From Bacteroidaceae bacterium (GTDB lineage Bacteria; Bacteroidota; Bacteroidia; Bacteroidales; Bacteroidaceae): a DNA stretch of 64,000 nucleotides. Made by a program: the position numbers and the translations under genes. Location of the stretch: contig JAKSIQ010000005.1 in NCBI GenBank assembly GCA_024398755.1, forward strand, positions 1 to 64,000. The letters run 5' to 3'. Every line of letters starts with the position of its first letter. Positions within the stretch are counted from its first letter, which is position 1. Under the pieces are notes generated by a model. It did no database searches and had not been told where the DNA came from. It saw only the letters and a program-made list of their open reading frames with translations. This document shows positions 1 to 13,086 of the stretch, piece by piece.

Positions 1-132
1 CGGTGAGTGAATACGCCTGTTTTACTCACGGGCCAGCCATTTTCCAGACCGCGGTGAGTGAATACGCCTGTTTTACTCACGGGCCAGCCATTTTCCAGAC
101 CGCGGTAAATGAATACGCCTGTTTTACTTACG
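1..132. repeat. 51-bp tandem repeats with internal hairpin
   Basis: Two identical 51-bp copies (1-51 and 52-102) are followed by a third, diverged partial copy (103-132). The array is cut by the left edge of the window, so the number of copies is unknown. Each copy holds an imperfect inverted repeat, GTGAGTGAA ... TTTACTCAC, around a 9-nt loop TACGCCTGT (3-29, 54-80, 105-131). In copy 3 the outer stem changes on both sides (GTG to GTA and CAC to TAC) while the loop stays identical. Because 51 is divisible by three, a 17-residue repeat frame stays open across the array, but it is probably not a gene. Confidence 0.85.
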
Positions 133-294
133 AGAGCGTAATGTTGCACGTATCAATACCCATACTTTTTCGAGCAAACCCCATCTATGCCTTCCCCCAC
201 TAAATTTCCACTGAGCCCTGCTAATGCAATAGCGCTTGTCCTTGTTTTAGTTTGCTGCGCAAACAGGGCCGACGGTTCGAATGTATCTTAATAG
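133..294. other. Spacer with no recognised feature
   Basis: No coding frame with a recognisable protein and no RNA gene was seen between the tandem repeats and the terminator of tRNA-Val. Together with the repeats it makes a gene-free stretch of about 330 bases at the left edge. Confidence 0.5.
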
Positions 295-327
295 AAAAGA
301 GGAAGGAGTTTGACTCCTTCCTCTTTT
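295..327 (-). terminator. Terminator of tRNA-Val
   Basis: A perfect 15-bp stem (295-309 with 313-327) encloses a 3-nt loop. The T-rich side of the stem ends in TTTT on the minus strand. It lies two bases beyond the 3' end of the tRNA. Confidence 0.8.
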
Positions 328-328
328 G

Positions 329-403
329 TGGGCGTTGACGGATTCGAACCGCCGACCCTCTGCTTGTAAGGCAGATGCTCTGAACCAGCTGAGCTAAACG
401 CCC
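329..403 (-). tRNA. tRNA-Val (anticodon TAC)
   Basis: The minus strand folds as a complete cloverleaf. The acceptor stem is GGGCGTT/AACGCCC, the D arm contains AGCTCAGCTGGTT, and the anticodon stem TCTGC/GCAGA carries the loop CTTACAA, giving anticodon TAC (valine, GUA codons). The T arm contains GGTTCGAATCC and the discriminator base is A. CCA is not encoded. It has its own promoter upstream and a hairpin terminator downstream, so it is probably a single-gene unit. Confidence 0.97.
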
Positions 404-423
404 GTGCTTCCTTAAAAGCGGTG

Positions 424-453
424 CAAAGATATGACAGTTTTTCGGCCCGACAA
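424..453 (-). promoter_or_regulatory. Promoter of tRNA-Val
   Basis: On the minus strand a TTG (451-453) is followed after 19 nt by TATCTTTG (424-431), matching the Bacteroidota -33/-7 consensus. The tRNA 5' end lies 20 nt downstream of the -7 box. Confidence 0.75.
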
Positions 454-528
454 AACTTTTGGCCATTTATTTACACAAAATTTGCCAAAAAGCCGAACGG
501 CACAAAACCGTCACACACATATAAGGAA

Positions 529-1707
<1,179 letters not shown>

Positions 1708-3525
1708 TTATCCGAATCGTTTTGAAAGTTCCTCAAGGGTCAGAACGACAGAGATTGTCTGGCCGTCAGGTGTTTTGGTCGGAATGTCACATGCATCGAG
1801 TTCCGCTGCAAGCTGTTTCATTTCATCTGACGACAGATGACGTCCGGAAGGTATGGCGGAACTGCGTGCCATTGACAGTGCCATAGTCCGCAACACCGAT
1901 TCTCTGTTGGCCGATGCGTCTTCCGCGCATTCTTCAATCATGCCTTTTATCGCATTTTCGTAATCATGTCCTTCAAACCCCGCAGGAACGCCCTGGACTG
2001 CCACGGCCCCGTGCCCCATATCGGACAAGTCAAAACCAAGTTCCTCAAAGTGCTGTTTAAGCGATGTGAATGTCTGATAAGCCGATGGAGACAACTGGAA
2101 CATTTCAGGGAAAAGCAATCCCTGCGATGGAGCGGACTGACTCACAGCCTGAGAAATGAAGCGGTCAAAAAGCACACGTATATGGGCACGATGCTGGTCA
2201 ACGAGTTTCAAACCATTGGTGGTGGGCATAAGAATATACCGTTCCGCAAGTTGGCCTAACGGAGCAGGCGCTGCTGCTGAATCGTTGCCATATTCAATTT
2301 CCGGCTCGCGGACATCGCGCGTCTGTACATCGCCATACAACTTTGTCCAGTCATCGGTATTGCGTTTTGCCGGCTGACCGTACGAAGAGTATTGGCTATT
2401 GCCGTTTGAACCGGAAGTCTTAAACGGATTATAGTTCGGATCATATTCCACCTTCGGCATATTTCCGGAATTCGAACCTGTTTCAAAAGCAGGAATCTCA
2501 GGCATGTCAGCAACATTGAAATCAATAGTAGGCATTTCCTCAAATTTGCCCACAGTTTCACGTACTGCGGCCAGAAGTATTTTCCAGATAACAGGTTCAT
2601 CCTGAAACTTAACCTCGGTTTTTGTAGGATGTACATTGACATCTATCTGATCAGGTGCGATATCAAAAAACAGGAAATAACTGGGTTGGTCCGACTCACG
2701 TATCAGTCCCTCAAAAGCCTGAAGAACAGCCTTATGGAAATACGGATGACGCATGAAGCGTCCGTTTACGAAGAAAAACTGCTGTGAGCCGCGTTGGCGG
2801 GAACCTTCAAGATTTGAAACGAAACCGTTTATTCTGACCACCGATGTCTCCACTTCGACAGGAAGAAGCGACTGACTGGTCTTCTTTCCGCAAAGAGACA
2901 CTATTCTGTTCCGTAGAGACTGCGATGGGAGTGAAAGCAACTGCTGTCCCTGATGGAAAAGTTCAATTGACACTTCGGGATGAGCCAATGCCACACGTTC
3001 CACTTCAGTCATTATATGGCCGAATTCCGTCTGATTACCTTTCAGGAACTTTCGGCGTGCAGGAACATTAAAGAACAGGTTTCTTACCCGGAAAGTGGTA
3101 CCCGAATCACATACGCATGGCTCAACCTGCATGTCCTGGCCACCGCTCATGGAAACCTGGACTCCCGTTTCGGAATCGGCAGTTCTGGTATTTAGCGACA
3201 GTTCGGACACAGCAGCTATTGACGGCAGAGCCTCCCCACGGAAGCCGAACGTGGTCAAATTGTACAAATCGTCAGTTTCACGTATTTTTGATGTGGCATG
3301 TCGCTGGAATGCCAGTCTGGCATCGGCCTCGGACATACCCTGACCATTGTCTGTCACCTGAATAAGAGTGCGGCCGGCATCAGTGACAACAATCTGCACA
3401 CTGGTAGCACCTGCGTCGATGGAATTTTCGACCAGTTCCTTGACAACCGATGCAGGACGGTTCACAACCTCACCCGCGGCAATCTGGCTTGCTACTGTTT
3501 CAGAAAGAAGCTGAATACGGTCCAT
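1708..3525 (-). CDS. mutL: DNA mismatch repair protein MutL
   Basis: GHKL-type ATPase that links mismatch recognition by MutS to strand removal (605 aa). The N-terminal ATPase motifs are clear: the E-N pair in VKELVENSIDAGA (about residues 29-41), DNGQGM, ATSKI and TFGFRGEALPSI. A low-complexity linker (about 340-410) leads to the C-terminal dimerisation domain. There the endonuclease motif DQHA(X)2E(X)4E reads DQHRAHIRVLFD, and the CPHGRP-like motif reads TPDGQT. The metal-binding nuclease site seen in many bacterial MutL proteins therefore looks lost. The start overlaps the stop of the preceding small gene by one base, which suggests translational coupling. Confidence 0.95.
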   Translation of the reverse strand: MDRIQLLSETVASQIAAGEVVNRPASVVKELVENSIDAGATSVQIVVTDAGRTLIQVTDNGQGMSEADARLAFQRHATSKIRETDDLYNLTTFGFRGEALPSIAAVSELSLNTRTADSETGVQVSMSGGQDMQVEPCVCDSGTTFRVRNLFFNVPARRKFLKGNQTEFGHIMTEVERVALAHPEVSIELFHQGQQLLSLPSQSLRNRIVSLCGKKTSQSLLPVEVETSVVRINGFVSNLEGSRQRGSQQFFFVNGRFMRHPYFHKAVLQAFEGLIRESDQPSYFLFFDIAPDQIDVNVHPTKTEVKFQDEPVIWKILLAAVRETVGKFEEMPTIDFNVADMPEIPAFETGSNSGNMPKVEYDPNYNPFKTSGSNGNSQYSSYGQPAKRNTDDWTKLYGDVQTRDVREPEIEYGNDSAAAPAPLGQLAERYILMPTTNGLKLVDQHRAHIRVLFDRFISQAVSQSAPSQGLLFPEMFQLSPSAYQTFTSLKQHFEELGFDLSDMGHGAVAVQGVPAGFEGHDYENAIKGMIEECAEDASANRESVLRTMALSMARSSAIPSGRHLSSDEMKQLAAELDACDIPTKTPDGQTISVVLTLEELSKRFG

Positions 3526-3818
3526 CAGAAAAACTCACCTGTAACAATCCAATGAAGCACGAACAGCAAAGCGGCAATGAGCACAAGAGAAAGCCGGATA
3601 TCCATTCTGGGGCCTCCGTTTTCCTTGCGACGTTTCAAATGCGTTGTCGATTCGACGAACCGGCCTCTGATGCTTTCCGGATCAAATTCCTTTTCCGGAA
3701 TCATTCCAAGTTCCCGTTTGGCATTCTCTTCGATCTTGGCAAGTTTTTCCTTGCGCTCGTCATAATATATGTACTTGTGCTCGAACCTTCTAGGTTCGCG
3801 TGTGCTGAACATTCCCAT
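3525..3818 (-). CDS. Small membrane protein between ostA-like gene and mutL
   Basis: A 97-residue protein that I do not recognise by name. Residues 1-70 are highly charged (many Lys, Arg and Glu; probably helical). A single hydrophobic segment near the C-terminus (about 76-91) suggests a tail-anchored inner membrane protein with its charged part in the cytoplasm. It lies between the OstA-like gene and mutL with almost no spacing (stop/start overlap with mutL), a position I recall as usual in Bacteroidales. No enzymatic motif is visible. Confidence 0.75.
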   Translation of the reverse strand: MGMFSTREPRRFEHKYIYYDERKEKLAKIEENAKRELGMIPEKEFDPESIRGRFVESTTHLKRRKENGGPRMDIRLSLVLIAALLFVLHWIVTGEFF

Positions 3819-3820
3819 AT

Positions 3821-5545
3821 CTAGTGCTTTCTATCCTTGAGCGTAGGCAACGGAATCTGCTTGCTCATTGCGTTACTCTTCAATTTCTGATCCTGTCTCT
3901 TCTCGCGCCAATAGAACACATCTTCAGGATCTATGGGACGTATGAAGTCAAACCAATTGAAATTGGCCAGGTACATTTTCGATTTTTCCAACTGGCTCAT
4001 AGGATACATTACACCGTTAGACGCGCCGGTCACCTTGATTCGAGAGACAGTACCGTCACTGAAGAACGCCTGCAAATCACTCGCCGTCAACGTGTTCATT
4101 CCTATCATGACAGAATCATCCTCTTCCGGATAGAATATGCATTCAACATTGCCTCTGATGTTGGCCCTGTCCAGATGACCGTCTTTGAACCAAGCCTTGG
4201 TTTCACGACCGGTTATCTGATTGAAATGGACAGAATCATTCCATTGTACAAACAATGACTGCCCTATCACATGAGCCCAATCTACCGTGCTGTCATTCAT
4301 GTAGACGATAATCTTTTCCCCAAGAATCTGCTGGTTTTCCGTCCAGACAATCGGGTCATAATACATTGTAAGGCTTGAATCGGCAGACGAAAACTGTATT
4401 GAGTCCGCCACAGCCTGAACATCAGTTCTGTAAATTCTGGCCCTGTGGTATGCACGCACATGACGTACCACTGTAGTATCAATTCTCAAAGAATCTGTCA
4501 CAATGAGTTCTGAAGCCAATGTATCAATCTGAAGCGTATCGGTCTGAAGTGTATCAGCAAGATTCACACGAACGCTGTCAATAAGTGTAATCGATGCCAG
4601 AATCAGGCTGTCGGCATGAAGGAACAGACTGTCGCCCGATGAATATTCAATGGCAAGTGCCTTTCCTGTAACAACGGCAGAATCGGCATCACGGTCATAG
4701 AACACATATTCTCCCGAGATGTCCAGTTTGTCCTTATAGTCATTGATAATGACATTGCCAAACCCTCTGACCTGACCCTTGGCGCGTTCAACGGTCATAC
4801 TGTCACCTGTCATTTGAATATTGTCTTCGTCACGGATGACAGTGGAACGGTCAAGCAGGAGAGCATAACCGCTGTCCGTATTGAAACTACCATTGCGGGT
4901 GTTTATCAAAGTGCCGTCTGACTTGACCTCTGACGGGCTGGTCAAATACGCCATATGCGTATCAGTATTGTATTCAAGCGTATCAGTCAGAATTTTATAG
5001 TCCGGACTTTCAAGAGATACCCCGTCACGGAATGTCGCAATTTTGTTACCAGTGTCAAACTGACCATACTGCGATATGAGAGTACTCTCCCCATCCATGA
5101 GTGTTCCACCCCTGAAGAACCAACCTATACCGGTATTTCTGTCATAGTTGAGGCTGTCAGTAAGCAGAACCATGCTGGTATTTTCCAACCTGACGTTGTC
5201 ACGGACAATAAGCAGTCTGGAATTGCCGTCATATTTCATGGAATCGCCATACATGAACAGAGTATCACCCTGCTCAACGCGAACATTGTGATAGGCATTG
5301 AATGAATTGGACTTTTGAAAGAACAGAGCACTGTCACAATACATGTACATGCTGTCGTGACGGAATGTCACATTTCCTATCAGGCGTTGTGCGTCGGGAT
5401 TGATCCAGTTTTCAAAGCGTATCTCGTCGGCGTTCAACAGATACACGTAGTCTGTAGAAGACAAAGAATCCTGTTCCTGCGCTCCCAGTTGGAGGGCAGA
5501 AAGAAAAAAAGCAAAAAACAACAAGAACCGTTTGAAACCCGTCAT
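3821..5545 (-). CDS. OstA/LptA-like periplasmic protein
   Basis: A 574-residue exported protein with an N-terminal signal peptide (hydrophobic stretch to about residue 22, ending LGAQ). It contains repeated short beta-strand units of the OstA/LptA type, with recurring patterns such as DSLNYDRNTG, GDSMKYDGNS and TLEYNTDT in residues 50-260. Family members of this fold bind lipopolysaccharide and bridge inner and outer membranes. The protein is much longer than E. coli LptA and probably has an extra C-terminal region. ATG at 5545 was chosen over an upstream TTG. It directly follows the SurA-like genes, in keeping with a role in outer membrane assembly. Confidence 0.8.
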   Translation of the reverse strand: MTGFKRFLLFFAFFLSALQLGAQEQDSLSSTDYVYLLNADEIRFENWINPDAQRLIGNVTFRHDSMYMYCDSALFFQKSNSFNAYHNVRVEQGDTLFMYGDSMKYDGNSRLLIVRDNVRLENTSMVLLTDSLNYDRNTGIGWFFRGGTLMDGESTLISQYGQFDTGNKIATFRDGVSLESPDYKILTDTLEYNTDTHMAYLTSPSEVKSDGTLINTRNGSFNTDSGYALLLDRSTVIRDEDNIQMTGDSMTVERAKGQVRGFGNVIINDYKDKLDISGEYVFYDRDADSAVVTGKALAIEYSSGDSLFLHADSLILASITLIDSVRVNLADTLQTDTLQIDTLASELIVTDSLRIDTTVVRHVRAYHRARIYRTDVQAVADSIQFSSADSSLTMYYDPIVWTENQQILGEKIIVYMNDSTVDWAHVIGQSLFVQWNDSVHFNQITGRETKAWFKDGHLDRANIRGNVECIFYPEEDDSVMIGMNTLTASDLQAFFSDGTVSRIKVTGASNGVMYPMSQLEKSKMYLANFNWFDFIRPIDPEDVFYWREKRQDQKLKSNAMSKQIPLPTLKDRKH

Positions 5546-5554
5546 ATACAACCG

Positions 5555-6928
5555 TTATCTTGTTCCCCAACCGGGATAGACGAAATCACCCTTATCCCAT
5601 CCCGGAGAGATACGGACGTATGTTGTACGCTGTTTTTCACGAACCCACTTTTCAATGGCCTCATTCTGTTTGATATTTGAGACCATTTCATACAGTATCT
5701 CAAAATCATCGGCCATTGTTGCCCTATGTCCGGTTGTCTTTGATTTGAGTTTTACAATGGCACATGTAATCTTTCCATTCTGCAACTGCATTGCAAAAGG
5801 ATCGGAAATCTCGCCCACATGCATATTGTTCACAACCTTGGCTATATCCGGATTAAGTTCCTGGAGTTGGAATTTGGACATTCCTACAGGATTGGAACTA
5901 GTACGATTTGCCATGAGCCCCTTGTTGTTCTTTGTCTCCTTGTCCTGTGAAAACGCTAGAACCTGCTCTTCAAAACTGTTCTTTCCAGAGCGGATATCCG
6001 CAGCTATTGAATCAAGTTTGGCAAGACGTTCGTTCACGCTTTCCATAGGAACCTCAGGCTTACGCAGGATATGACGGACCCGGACTCTGTCTCCCATGCG
6101 CTCAATGAGCTGTATGATATGAAATCCGTATTCCGTTTCAACTATTTTGGAAACCTTCGAGGGATCAGTCAGATTGAATGCTACAGCTGCAAATTCAGGA
6201 ACCAGTTCCCCTTTGCCCTTAAAACCGCAATCTCCACCGTTTATGGCAGAGCCCGGGTCTTCCGAATACAATATTGCAAGAGTAGAAAAAGGAACGCTGC
6301 CAGACTGCACCCTTTCCGCGTAACCACGCAATTCCGCTTTAATCGCATCAATTTCTTCTTGAGGAACAACCGGATTCATTGTTATGATCTGCACCTCGAC
6401 CTGAGTAGGAATATACGGTATCTCATCCTCCGGAATATCCTTCAAGTAACGTCTGACGTCGGCAGGTGTAACTTTAACACGTGACATGATCTGTTTCTTG
6501 ACTTTGTCAACAGTCATTTCCTGATAGTACTGCTCAAACATGCGTTCCTTGATCTGGGCAGCGGTCATTCCACTGTACTCTTCAAGTTTTTCTTCGCTAC
6601 CCCTCCGTTCAACCATGTTGTTATACGAATAGTTCACCTGTTGGCTGACTTCGGCATCGGTCACGAAGATACTGTCCAACTGCGCCTGATTCATGAACAG
6701 TTTGTTGACAGCCAACTGTTCGGGAATGATGCTGTACGGGTCACCATCAAAACGGATACCCTCCAGCTGGGCGTCACGTCTGACCTCTTCCACCTGTGAC
6801 TTATATATAGCCTCGTCTCCGACAACCCATACAATTTCGTCAATGACATTGTTCTGAGCCTGTGCGGCAACGGCCGATGCGAACCAGACAAAGAGAAGAC
6901 ATATTCTGTTTATGCGGTTAATGTTCAT
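5555..6928 (-). CDS. SurA-like peptidyl-prolyl isomerase with two parvulin domains
   Basis: A periplasmic chaperone/isomerase of the SurA family (457 aa) with a signal peptide (to about residue 24, ending AQAQ). An N-terminal chaperone helix region is followed by two parvulin-like domains. The first covers about 170-275 (YSEDPGSAINGGDCGF, then GFHIIQLIER) and the second about 280-390 (VRVRHILRKPE, then GLMANRTSSNPVGMS). The family helps outer membrane beta-barrels fold on the way to the BAM complex. The ATG overlaps the stop of the upstream lipoprotein gene by four bases, and the OstA-like gene follows within ten bases. Confidence 0.85.
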   Translation of the reverse strand: MNINRINRICLLFVWFASAVAAQAQNNVIDEIVWVVGDEAIYKSQVEEVRRDAQLEGIRFDGDPYSIIPEQLAVNKLFMNQAQLDSIFVTDAEVSQQVNYSYNNMVERRGSEEKLEEYSGMTAAQIKERMFEQYYQEMTVDKVKKQIMSRVKVTPADVRRYLKDIPEDEIPYIPTQVEVQIITMNPVVPQEEIDAIKAELRGYAERVQSGSVPFSTLAILYSEDPGSAINGGDCGFKGKGELVPEFAAVAFNLTDPSKVSKIVETEYGFHIIQLIERMGDRVRVRHILRKPEVPMESVNERLAKLDSIAADIRSGKNSFEEQVLAFSQDKETKNNKGLMANRTSSNPVGMSKFQLQELNPDIAKVVNNMHVGEISDPFAMQLQNGKITCAIVKLKSKTTGHRATMADDFEILYEMVSNIKQNEAIEKWVREKQRTTYVRISPGWDKGDFVYPGWGTR

Positions 6929-7821
6929 TTGACTTCGTTATTGAAGAATATAATACTGTGGTCTTTCAGCGCTTTTTCATAAAGTCGGCTTTTGACAGAA
7001 CGCATATAATCGACTTCGTTCCTATTAGTCAGAAGTCCGCGGATTCTGCCGGCTACGTTTTCCAAAGGTTCAACACTGCCCTTAGGAACAATCTCGCTGA
7101 CATGCAGGAAATATGCGTTGTCATTGTCGGAAAACTCAAAGTGTCCTGTTTCTGCAACCGCATTCTCCAGCAGTCTGCCGTCAACAGGTATCATCATCTC
7201 TATCTCCTGAATACTGCGCCAACTGTCATAAAAGAATTCACAGCGCGCCGCATTACGAATGCTCAATTTTTCAATTTCCTCAAACGATGTATCATCTGTT
7301 CGGGTATACAAGCCTCTGAAACGTGCAATATCACGCGACTTGGCCGGAACAATCAGAAAAAGTCCCTTGACAACCGTATGATCCAGAATGAACAGGTCCG
7401 GATTAGCCACATAGAAACTGTCCACCTGTTGCTGACTGATTTTAGTCCTGAATTTCTGTTGTATCAGATTACGCTGGTATTCATGCTCGTAAAGCGACCT
7501 CCTGTAATTTTCAACAAGTTGCTCAATTTCACGGGTATCAGGAACATTACGTTTTGCGTTCTCATAAAACAGGACATCCTGAATCCAATTGTCAATGTAA
7601 CGTTGTGCGAATACGGCACTGTCTTCTCCTGTAAGGCCTACGGGCAAGGCCATCATGACATCTTCCGCATAAAGGACATCGGAACTTACCTGCACCAGGG
7701 CCTTTTTCCCATTCACAAGACTTGCATCCGGTTTCTTCATGCATGACAGCAACACTGCCGGCATAATGCATAGTGACAGGACAGTTATGCCAACAGACTT
7801 GAAGACAGAATAATGATGCAT
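6925..7821 (-). CDS. SurA-like periplasmic lipoprotein
   Basis: A 298-residue protein with a lipoprotein signal: lipobox LLSC puts the acylated cysteine near residue 27. The middle region (60-140) resembles the N-terminal chaperone helices of SurA (LVENYRRSLYEHEYQRNLIQQKF). I do not see the conserved glycine-rich parvulin motif, so it may be a chaperone without isomerase activity. It lies between two PpiC-type proteins in the same operon, overlaps the downstream gene by 4 nt and is 6 nt from the upstream gene. Its likely role is handling outer membrane protein precursors at a membrane surface. Confidence 0.75.
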   Translation of the reverse strand: MHHYSVFKSVGITVLSLCIMPAVLLSCMKKPDASLVNGKKALVQVSSDVLYAEDVMMALPVGLTGEDSAVFAQRYIDNWIQDVLFYENAKRNVPDTREIEQLVENYRRSLYEHEYQRNLIQQKFRTKISQQQVDSFYVANPDLFILDHTVVKGLFLIVPAKSRDIARFRGLYTRTDDTSFEEIEKLSIRNAARCEFFYDSWRSIQEIEMMIPVDGRLLENAVAETGHFEFSDNDNAYFLHVSEIVPKGSVEPLENVAGRIRGLLTNRNEVDYMRSVKSRLYEKALKDHSIIFFNNEVK

Positions 7822-7827
7822 GACAAA

Positions 7828-9258
7828 TCAGAAAGATATCTGTTTCAAAACCTTTTTGTTGATTTTGTAACTGTATTTTTTGTGAAGTTTCTTCAGCCAT
7901 TCCTTTTCAAGATAGCTGCGATACTTGTCGGAAACCCATACCAGATCATCATCAATCGTTTCGGGCCGATTAATCTTTTGTCCGAGCACACGAGTACACG
8001 GATAACCGTTCATAAGCTCAAAATCACCCTCATTGAATACAAGTTTATCTACATATTCATTCTGGCCTTTGGCAAACAAACCGTTTCCATTCTTGCCACG
8101 CAAAATTCTCACTTTAATATCACGGCCATTATACGCTAGCACCAACTGAGCCCATTCGTCCACCGGATGGCCAGAAAGCAAGTCTTCCACCTCATGGAAC
8201 ACTTCCTCACTTCTACAGAAGAAGACCATTCCTCTAAAGCGAGGCACATCATAATCAAAAAACTTCTGATTTGAATTAAAGAAGGCTTTCATACCTTCAA
8301 CATCCGTCTGCGGTTTACTCAGAATTTCCCTATCCAGTACATCAAACAAAAGCAGACCGTCATGATACTCACGAGAAGCATGTAAAAACTCAGGTACAAT
8401 CATTTCAAGATTATCCTGCATATATTTAATGATTGAATCAGAGTCCGACAATCCCCAATTAGTACCATCCGAATACCTTGCAGCCATTCTGAGTTTGGAC
8501 TGATTCACTATATCCTGCCGAGAATACATCCATTTGTACAACGATTTCTCGTTCTGCTCATATGTGCCCAAAGCATGACGGTCAATAACTTGCGCAAGAA
8601 AGAAAGTACCATTATCGAAAAAAGGTCTGCTTGTTTCTCCGACATTCAGACCGAAAATAATATCGGCTATATATTCAGGAAACATTGACCTTGAAACCAA
8701 CCCGATTGAGCCACCTTTTGATGCACTTTCATCAGATGAATAACGACGTGCGATATCCGAAAAATCCGCACCCAAAGTTATTGCTTCATACAGTGAATCA
8801 GCAAAAATGGCACAACGCTCCATGCTATAGTAATCGGTTGAATCCGGCTCAAGCGCAATAAGTTTCAGGAATGCAAGTCCAGATGGTCCAATTTCTATAA
8901 CAGAAGCCTCATAAGACATATGTGCCACCGAGTCAAGATAAGTCGTATCGTACACATAAGCGTACATCTCCATCTCACGGTAGCTGTTGAATTCATCAAT
9001 GAATGATTGCAAAGTGTCAAAACCCTCATCAACTGCTGCCTGTACCTTCATTTTGTAGTCAACATACATTTTTGCATAGTCGCTGACCGACAACTCATGT
9101 TTTGCATCAGCATATTCGTTCCTTTGAATAAAGTATTGAAACTCTGACAGGCCGACATCTTTGCCTGCAACAGTCATGACAACAGGATCATTATCTGTCG
9201 CTCCAACAAGCGATGATAACGAGAAGGCCAGGAACATCAATGCAAGATACTTTCTCAT
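7828..9258 (-). CDS. PpiC-type peptidyl-prolyl isomerase
   Basis: A periplasmic protein of 476 aa with a signal peptide (to about residue 20, ending LVGA). An N-terminal helical region (30-110) precedes a parvulin-like domain around residues 120-225, with DESASKGGSIGLVSRSMFP and the matching NVGETSRPF segment. A further C-terminal region of about 200 residues has no motif that I recognise. It is the first of three SurA-like genes behind guaB. The three differ in domain make-up, so they are probably a specialised set rather than recent copies. Confidence 0.8.
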   Translation of the reverse strand: MRKYLALMFLAFSLSSLVGATDNDPVVMTVAGKDVGLSEFQYFIQRNEYADAKHELSVSDYAKMYVDYKMKVQAAVDEGFDTLQSFIDEFNSYREMEMYAYVYDTTYLDSVAHMSYEASVIEIGPSGLAFLKLIALEPDSTDYYSMERCAIFADSLYEAITLGADFSDIARRYSSDESASKGGSIGLVSRSMFPEYIADIIFGLNVGETSRPFFDNGTFFLAQVIDRHALGTYEQNEKSLYKWMYSRQDIVNQSKLRMAARYSDGTNWGLSDSDSIIKYMQDNLEMIVPEFLHASREYHDGLLLFDVLDREILSKPQTDVEGMKAFFNSNQKFFDYDVPRFRGMVFFCRSEEVFHEVEDLLSGHPVDEWAQLVLAYNGRDIKVRILRGKNGNGLFAKGQNEYVDKLVFNEGDFELMNGYPCTRVLGQKINRPETIDDDLVWVSDKYRSYLEKEWLKKLHKKYSYKINKKVLKQISF

Positions 9259-9291
9259 AGCAGTTCAAATAGTTAGTTAAGTGCAGTCTGA

Positions 9292-12970
<3,679 letters not shown>

Positions 12971-13016
12971 ATTCAATATATAAAAAACTTGCTTTCCACC
13001 TTTTAGGGATAGAAAA

Positions 13017-13048
13017 CAAAGTTAAATACAAGAAAACCAAACCTGCAA
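13017..13048 (-). promoter_or_regulatory. Promoter of recQ
   Basis: On the minus strand TTG (13046-13048) and TAACTTTG (13017-13024) are 21 nt apart. The ATG of recQ lies 46 nt downstream of the -7 box. A short inverted repeat, CTGCAA/TTGCAG (13043-13059), overlaps the -33 element and could be the weak terminator of clpX. Confidence 0.6.
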
Positions 13049-13086
13049 GTTTTTTGCAGTAAAAAATGCCAATTAAATACAAAAAT

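Noticed and set aside
3..203. Open frame with 17-residue repeats at the left edge
   Set aside because: It exists because the tandem repeat has a period divisible by three. It has no promoter or recognisable domain and the DNA repeat has a hairpin structure that explains it better.
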